A stretch of 64,000 bases of DNA from Lytechinus pictus. Taxonomy: Eukaryota; Echinodermata; Echinoidea; Temnopleuroida; Toxopneustidae. Below the pieces are notes generated by a model. The model worked only from the letters and a program-made list of their open reading frames with translations, searched no databases and was not told the DNA's origin. The position numbers were made by a program, and so were the translations under genes. This document shows positions 59,110 through 64,000 of this stretch, piece after piece. Numbering within the stretch: position 1 is the first letter of the stretch; each line of letters starts with the position of its first letter. The stretch is taken from assembly GCF_037042905.1 (NCBI RefSeq), contig NC_087250.1, positions 969,501 through 1,033,500 of the forward strand, in the 5' to 3' direction.

Positions 59110-59952
59110 TAGGGGAAGGCGGGGTAAGTTGTGACACTTTTTGCATTTTGCATGTTAGTATTGATAGACTAATAATATTGTAGAAATAAGTACCTAGCCG
59201 TTAGATTTGATTCTTGGGAAATATTTTTCACCTATATAACTTTCTACCCCAACACTGAAAGTCATTGTGACCTTTGAAAAAAACGATGTCAAATGGCTCA
59301 ACTTGCCTCTGTAGGGTAAGTTGTGCCACCTTCTTGGGTAAGTTGAGCCACAAAAACTATGTAGAAAATGTATGCGGGAAGAACCAGCATGTCATTTTTT
59401 TAATTAAAGTATTTTCACTTGCTAATTCTCTATAAATACTAACATCCTCTAAAAGTAAAAGAACTGTCATGTGAATTTGCTCCTTTCTGCCTGCTCATCA
59501 ATGGCTTTTAAGGTGTTTTTTTTGGTATACTACGTTACCATAAGAATTACTATGGCTTAACTCGCCCCATGGTGGCTGGCTCAAATTACCACTGTCCGAA
59601 CTTCATGCGATTTTTTTTACATCCACACATTTCTTAGGCATCCATCATGTAAAAGACTATGACAAGAATGAGAATCAATACCTGGACTAACAATATTGAT
59701 CTTATTTCTTGATTATATTCAAAGATGTGTGCGGGTAAATAGAACTTATCTATTACTTTTTTGGCTGAAATTTGTATTTTTCCCTCTAAAAAATTACTTT
59801 TAATTCCAAAGTTGAAAACAATGTGGTGGGGTTAAGTGTTATGTAATTGGTCATCAATACATGACACCAGCACAATGTCTGACTCATTCATTATTGGCCT
59901 AGGGGTAGTGGCTCAACTTACCCCTATGCTCAACTTACCCCGCCTTCCCCTA
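59110..59952. mobile_element. TIR element inserted in the (ACT)n tract
   Basis: Terminal inverted repeats TAGGGGAAGGCGGGGTAAGT are perfect over at least 20 bp. ACT repeats lie on both sides, which marks the insertion clearly. The interior repeats GGGTAAGTTGTGCCAC- and GGCTCAACTTGCC-like motifs. No transposase seen. Confidence 0.8.
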
Positions 59953-59999
59953 CTACTACTACATGTACTAACAATAATAATAATTCCTGCCACGTACCT

Positions 60000-60085
60000 A
60001 CTGACCTAAGCTGGGTTGAGTGCAGACTGCAAAACAATTTCTGTGGATCAATTTCTTGAAGGAAATTAAACCATTGAGTTACTAT
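60000..60085 (-). repeat. SINE family 1 fragment
   Basis: The minus strand carries TTCAAGAAATTGATCCACAG and GCACTCAACCCAGCTTAGG, the body of the family seen at 28375-28645. Confidence 0.6.
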
Positions 60086-60508
60086 CCAATTAATTAAAGG
60101 AAATAGCATTTGCAAATAGCTTATTCTCATCAATGTGTTGGGGTAGACTTCCCCTTTCAATACTCCTTAATACAATGGCCCGTATTCTGAAGTCGGGTTT
60201 AACTTAAACTCAGGTTTAAAGTTGTGGTTTAAGTATGGATAGCCAATTGTTACATAAATCACTAACGGTAGAGATATCATATTTCAGCTCATTTGGCACT
60301 CAAATCATTCATAATTGTCTAGGAAGTATAAATGGATGATTGTCTTTACCATCGATGAATCAAGAAAGAGCACAGCAAACATAAGAAACATACAACTTAA
60401 TAAAAATTTTGAGACTTTTGGCTTGCCATAATTTAATTTAGCACAGAGTTAGACCATGGTCTATGTAAACCTGACTTCAGAATACCGGCCAATGACATCA
60501 TTACTCAC

Positions 60509-60606
60509 GAATAAATTCCATCTTGTTTTCTTGCTTCTGTTGCTAAAGCTTTGTTGGTTGGTGAACGTAAAATAAAATTAATGTCTAAATCTCCTCCTTC
60601 CAATAC
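60509..60606 (-). CDS. TMED5: TMED5-like exon: N-terminal GOLD domain (most 5' exon seen)
   Basis: The acceptor TTTATTTCAG precedes 60606 and the donor TC|GTGAGT ends the exon at 60509. It encodes VLEGGDLDINFILRSPTNKA then ATEARKQDGIYS, matching the TMED5 GOLD strand YQVLDGAGLDIDFHLASP...KSDGVH. The exon(s) for the signal peptide and first strands should lie above 60606; none is recognisable before 64000. Confidence 0.88.
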
Positions 60607-60852
60607 CTGAAATAAAAAATAATTTAATTTAGGCAGTTCTCTCAAAAAACATAAACAAAAAAGGCTGAATTGAGAGGTGATTATGAAGTGAAGGGAATCC
60701 AACCTAAGTCATAAATGAGAAGAGCAAAAGAAGTAAAACAGTATGGTCAAAATTTGAGAGACATCGGACAAATAAATAAAGATGTTATTATTTCACAAAT
60801 ACTAAAATTTAGTATGTGATTCTAAATAATTAATAGTATTATACTTATTACT

Positions 60853-61095
60853 TATAATCACGTATTATGTTTGTGAAATAATAATTTTTATCTATAAATT
60901 GTTCTTCAAAACGGCATCACTAACCGGATGTACGTCATACGTAAGCGGTTCAAGGGTCGACCCTATTGTATTTGCGTTGTATACATGTGGATCGAGGGAT
61001 CTACATGTTCATGAGATCGGTCTGGTAAGAAACCTTCATTTTTTAACATTTTATTGACCATTTTTTTAAACCTTCCTACGCATTAGGCGTAAGGT
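60853..61095 (+). repeat. Dispersed repeat, copy B
   Basis: The partner of 2988-3235 in the same orientation, with shared blocks AAAACGGCATC, GTACGTCATA, GCGGTTCAAGGGTC, GAGGGATCTACA and CTACGCATTAGGCG. Confidence 0.65.
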
Positions 61096-61444
61096 GTAGA
61101 ATTTAATAAAATCAACACAATTTACGTGATTTTTATATAAAAAATTTGTTTTGGTCAGTATATGTCAAATAATAAAAAATATCAGACATGTAGTCCTCAA
61201 GGCTAGCTTTGTACAATACCGTTTATTTTTATGTTTCTGTGAACCAAACAAAATGGCCGGCCGACGTATTTGATCTTTCTTTCCTTTTTTTTTGATGCAC
61301 CGATTTTGCAAAAATAATCTGCACCGGCGCTCGCGCTTGATGACATCGATCGAACACCGATATTAAAAATAAAATCAATTCGACTCAGGCTTAATGGAGA
61401 CTGTCTTTTTTAATTGAATGATTAAACTCTTGACATTATAACTT

Positions 61445-61610
61445 ATGCCAACGGCGACGGGTTGGCCTCCGCAATTCTTGATCGCACACCACGCCTAATT
61501 CAACGGCAGCAAAGGCTCCCTCGCTCTCCGAGTCATGCTCACCCATAGGAACATTACCGCCGCCGTGCACAGGATAACCACTGGCACGGCACTTGCAATA
61601 CCTTTAGGGC
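61445..61610 (-). other. GC-rich island with open minus frame, unidentified
   Basis: Base composition is sharply richer in G+C than the flanks. The minus strand is open for about 55 codons (CKCRASGYPVHGGGNVPMGE, then DSESEGAFAAVELGVVCDQE) and then stops. I do not recognise it; it could be an old exon, a retroelement fragment or chance. Confidence 0.25.
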
Positions 61611-61839
61611 TATTTTTTTTTAAATTAGCGATAGAGATTTTAAATCAGATAAGCTTTGGATATGAAACTTTCATTTCCTCTCTGTCTTTCTGGTAATTTA
61701 TATCGATGATTTTTCTTAAAGTCGAAGAAGGCATGGACCAGATTCGCCTGTTTTCTCTTTACGCATAGAGAGGGCGCTATATTATTTAATAAACTTGCTT
61801 GTTACGTCGGATCAGCTGTACAGCTGGTTGCGTTCTAGG

Positions 61840-62360
61840 CAAGCAAAAAAAAAAAGGAAAAAGTTATCAACCCAACTTTTAGGGCGGGACCACACAAATT
61901 TTAGGGGGGGTCCACCTGATTTTTTTTTTTTTTGGGGGGTGTGCAGGAAACAAAATTGATAAGCAAAAAAAAAAAAAAGTTATCAACCCAACTTTTAGGG
62001 CGGGACCACACTAATTTTAGGGGGGGTCCACCTGAATTTTTTTGGGGGGGTGGGCGCAGGAAACAAAATTGATAAGCAAAAAAAAAAAAAGTTATCAACC
62101 CAACTTTTAGGGCGGGACCACACTAATTTTAGGGGGGGGTCCACCTGAATTTTTTTTTGGGGGGTGGGCGCAGGAAACAAAATTGATAAGCAAAAAAAAA
62201 AAAAAGGGTTGTCAACCAAAATTTCAGGAGGGACCACCAACATTTTTTGACAAGCAAAAAAAGGTTATCAACAAAAAAATTAGGGGGGGGACATTCCCCA
62301 CCTCAAATTTAGGGGGACACAACCCCCCTTCCCCCCCCCCGCTTCCGCCGCCTATGTCTG
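61840..62360 (+). repeat. G-rich tandem/dispersed repeat, about 4 units of about 120 bp
   Basis: Units contain AAAAAGTTATCAACCCAACT, TTTAGGGCGGGACCACAC, GGGGGGGTCCACCTGAATTT and AAATTGATAAGCAAAAAA. They are related to 18840-19560. Long A and G runs make alignment and assembly here unreliable. Confidence 0.8.
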
Positions 62361-62748
62361 CACCCCCGATAAACTAGCTTCATCATCCCACTTTTCCGAC
62401 TGAACTCGCAAGACATCTTGCTCGTTCAGTCCCCTTTCATCATATATTTATTTGTTTGTTAATTTATTGTATACATGCAAAGATTCTTTATTTATATGAA
62501 TTGTCACTGTAAACTTTTTTAAGGTAGAAAATAAAATATTAAAAAAAAAAAATGAGATGTAACCTGTTGATTTTTTTTGTACAATTTTCTATATTATGCG
62601 CCGACTACTTGAATCGGGACTGTTTAGAATGTTTGCCACACCTTAGTGAAAGATAATTTGTTGAAATATTAAAATTGGGATAGTTTTTAACTTTTCATTG
62701 TTTGAAATCAAAGTGCGTAGCTTTAGGTCCCCCCACCATACAACTAAC
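62361..62748. other. No gene recognised
   Basis: AT-rich sequence with no support for exons. Confidence 0.35.
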
Positions 62749-63680
62749 CTTAAAGGAGAATGAAACCCAAAATGTAATACCACATATCATTGATAAGTAA
62801 ATGATAATCAAAATGAATCCACTTATACCCATATCCGATTTCCCAGAGTGGAGTACCACCTCTTCAAAGTTAGACTTCTTCAGGTTCGAAGTCTCTGAAT
62901 GGAGATCGCCATTGTTGCGAGGTTCGTTCAAAATTGTGACGTCAGCGACGTACAACTGCTCTCGGTACTAGCTTCCATGTGCAGCTAGTCACAGGCTGAA
63001 ACCAACCCAGAGTTCGCATAATATAGATACTTTTTTTACAAGAAATAAATATAATATACACATAAAAACACTTGAAAATATTATCAAAAAGCTATTCAAA
63101 TTATTCTATGGTTTAAAACACAAATTGATGAGTTTTGATGAAAATGTTTACACATTTATTTACTATTACCAAATTGGCAAATTTGACAAAGCTAAATTTG
63201 TACGTAGACAGTATATACAGCCGTCCCCGCCGCCCACTCATCACACGTATTGCAAGGTTAGTATTATAAGCCAGCACCGTGAACCGCGTTTGGCAGTGGA
63301 TTTCTATCTAGTGGGTCGCGCGTGCTAGGATCTTCCTTCTGGTGTCCACAACACACGACTTCTGTGGCTTGATTTTTCTGTGCGCGGCAGCATGTAATGA
63401 ACCCTTGAGTGCCGACCGCCGACCCACGAACCGAGTGATCGTGTTAACTGTTATGTTGGAAGTTTGGTTGTCTATCCCGTTTGAATATCGTTAAATTGTT
63501 AATTGTGCTATTTTTCAATATATCTAACGTTGTTTATTATTTGTTACCGTCGATTTTAAGTAAAACAAAACTTATCGGACGTTTGTATTGAAATACATAC
63601 TCTGGCCCATGTATTTTATGCTAGCAATCAAAGGCGAGTGCCGAGGTCGGACACCGAGTTGTACGTCGCTGACGTCACAA
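62749..63680. mobile_element. MITE-like foldback, imperfect
   Basis: The left end AAAGGAGAATGAAACCC matches the TIR at 21805. An internal inverted pair TGACGTCAGCGACGTACAAC (about 62938) and GTTGTACGTCGCTGACGTCA (about 63658) spans about 740 bp. Exact limits and nesting are uncertain; it may be two nested elements. Confidence 0.5.
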
Positions 63681-63808
63681 CCCCCCACGGAGATATTATA
63701 CATGTGGAAGAAGATTAAACTTGGACGAAAGCTAGACCTGGAAACTTGGCTGCAGCTTTCTGCATTTTTCCAGTACATCCGGTAATAGGTAATAGGTAAT
63801 AGGAAATA

Positions 63809-64000
63809 GAACTTAGTTAGAAGGCCCGAGAGCCTACGACTTCGAGTCCCAATACTCGGCCGAAGAAATCGGTAAAATGCTCGCTACGAATAACATCAAT
63901 CCTCGTGAATTTGGAAGAATTGTTGTATTTCTCCACCTTAAGTGCAGCCACTCATTTTTTAAAGAGATTTCTGGCCTCTTCTGCGGATCAGGAATTTGGC
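63809..64000 (+). CDS. Candidate coding segment running off the right edge
   Basis: After a stop near 63811 one plus frame stays open to the end of the window and reads YDFESQYSAEEIGKMLATNN, then NPREFGRIVVFLHLKC. It looks protein-like but I do not recognise the family. It could be an exon or transposon gene starting here, and no start codon or acceptor can be fixed. Confidence 0.25.

Noticed and set aside
58615-59153. Poly-Thr, poly-Tyr and poly-Val open frames
   Set aside because: Translation of the (ACT)n microsatellite; no evidence of a real protein.

Overview
The window looks like an AT-rich metazoan genome segment, most likely an echinoderm and probably a sea urchin. This is inferred from three intron-rich animal genes, many tRNA-derived SINEs, a high density of palindromic MITEs, and an intact BEL/Pao retrotransposon primed by tRNA-Lys. 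The species cannot be named from sequence alone. There are no bacterial-type operons and no CRISPR array.

Genes. (1) A lysine/glutamate-rich exon at 1333-2131 (minus) with clean splice sites resembles the N-terminal exon of the RNA helicase DDX51. (2) FICD, the ER Fic-domain AMPylase/deAMPylase, lies on the plus strand in three exons between 6258 and 10997. The exons join in frame to 443 codons and keep the Fic catalytic motif and the inhibitory glutamate. (3) TAF8, a TFIID subunit, lies on the plus strand in five coding exons between 23054 and 28104, joining in frame to 286 codons. (4) A p24 cargo-receptor gene (TMED5-like) lies on the minus strand in four coding exons between 60606 and 48490; its 5' end is outside the window or not recognised. 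These are ordinary housekeeping genes (rRNA processing, ER proteostasis, transcription initiation, ER-Golgi transport) with no evident joint function.

Mobile and repeat content. A hAT-type element with a perfect 8-bp target duplication lies at 3596-5065. A 7SL-like SINE lies near 5.8 kb. Palindromic MITEs lie near 5.5, 6.7-7.7, 13.8-14.3, 18.1-18.6, 21.8-22.4, 29.1-29.6, 44.9 and 45.7-46.3 kb. Tandem arrays occur at 12.6-13.3 kb (91-bp unit), 25.55-27.15 kb (50-bp unit), 30.0-32.1 and 42.5-43.2 kb (32-bp unit) and 51.5-53.4 kb (50-bp unit). A 4.5-kb foldback element built from about 15 degenerate repeats of about 210 bp occupies a TMED5 intron at 54.2-58.6 kb.

The most striking locus is 32137-42456, a BEL/Pao insertion inside the 32-bp minisatellite. 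It has LTR(+), then a nearly full-length DNA copy of tRNA-Lys in place of a bare 18-nt primer-binding site, then LTR(-), an intact gag-pol on the minus strand, and an inverted gag fragment. The tRNA copy departs from the universal tRNA base at position 58, the first base past the usual plus-strand stop, where m1A58 normally halts reverse transcriptase. The locus therefore reads as a fossil of read-through of a modified tRNA followed by aberrant joining or inversion of the cDNA. The second most striking locus is TAF8 intron 4, which starts with about 32 tandem copies of the exon-4 end plus its own 5' splice site.
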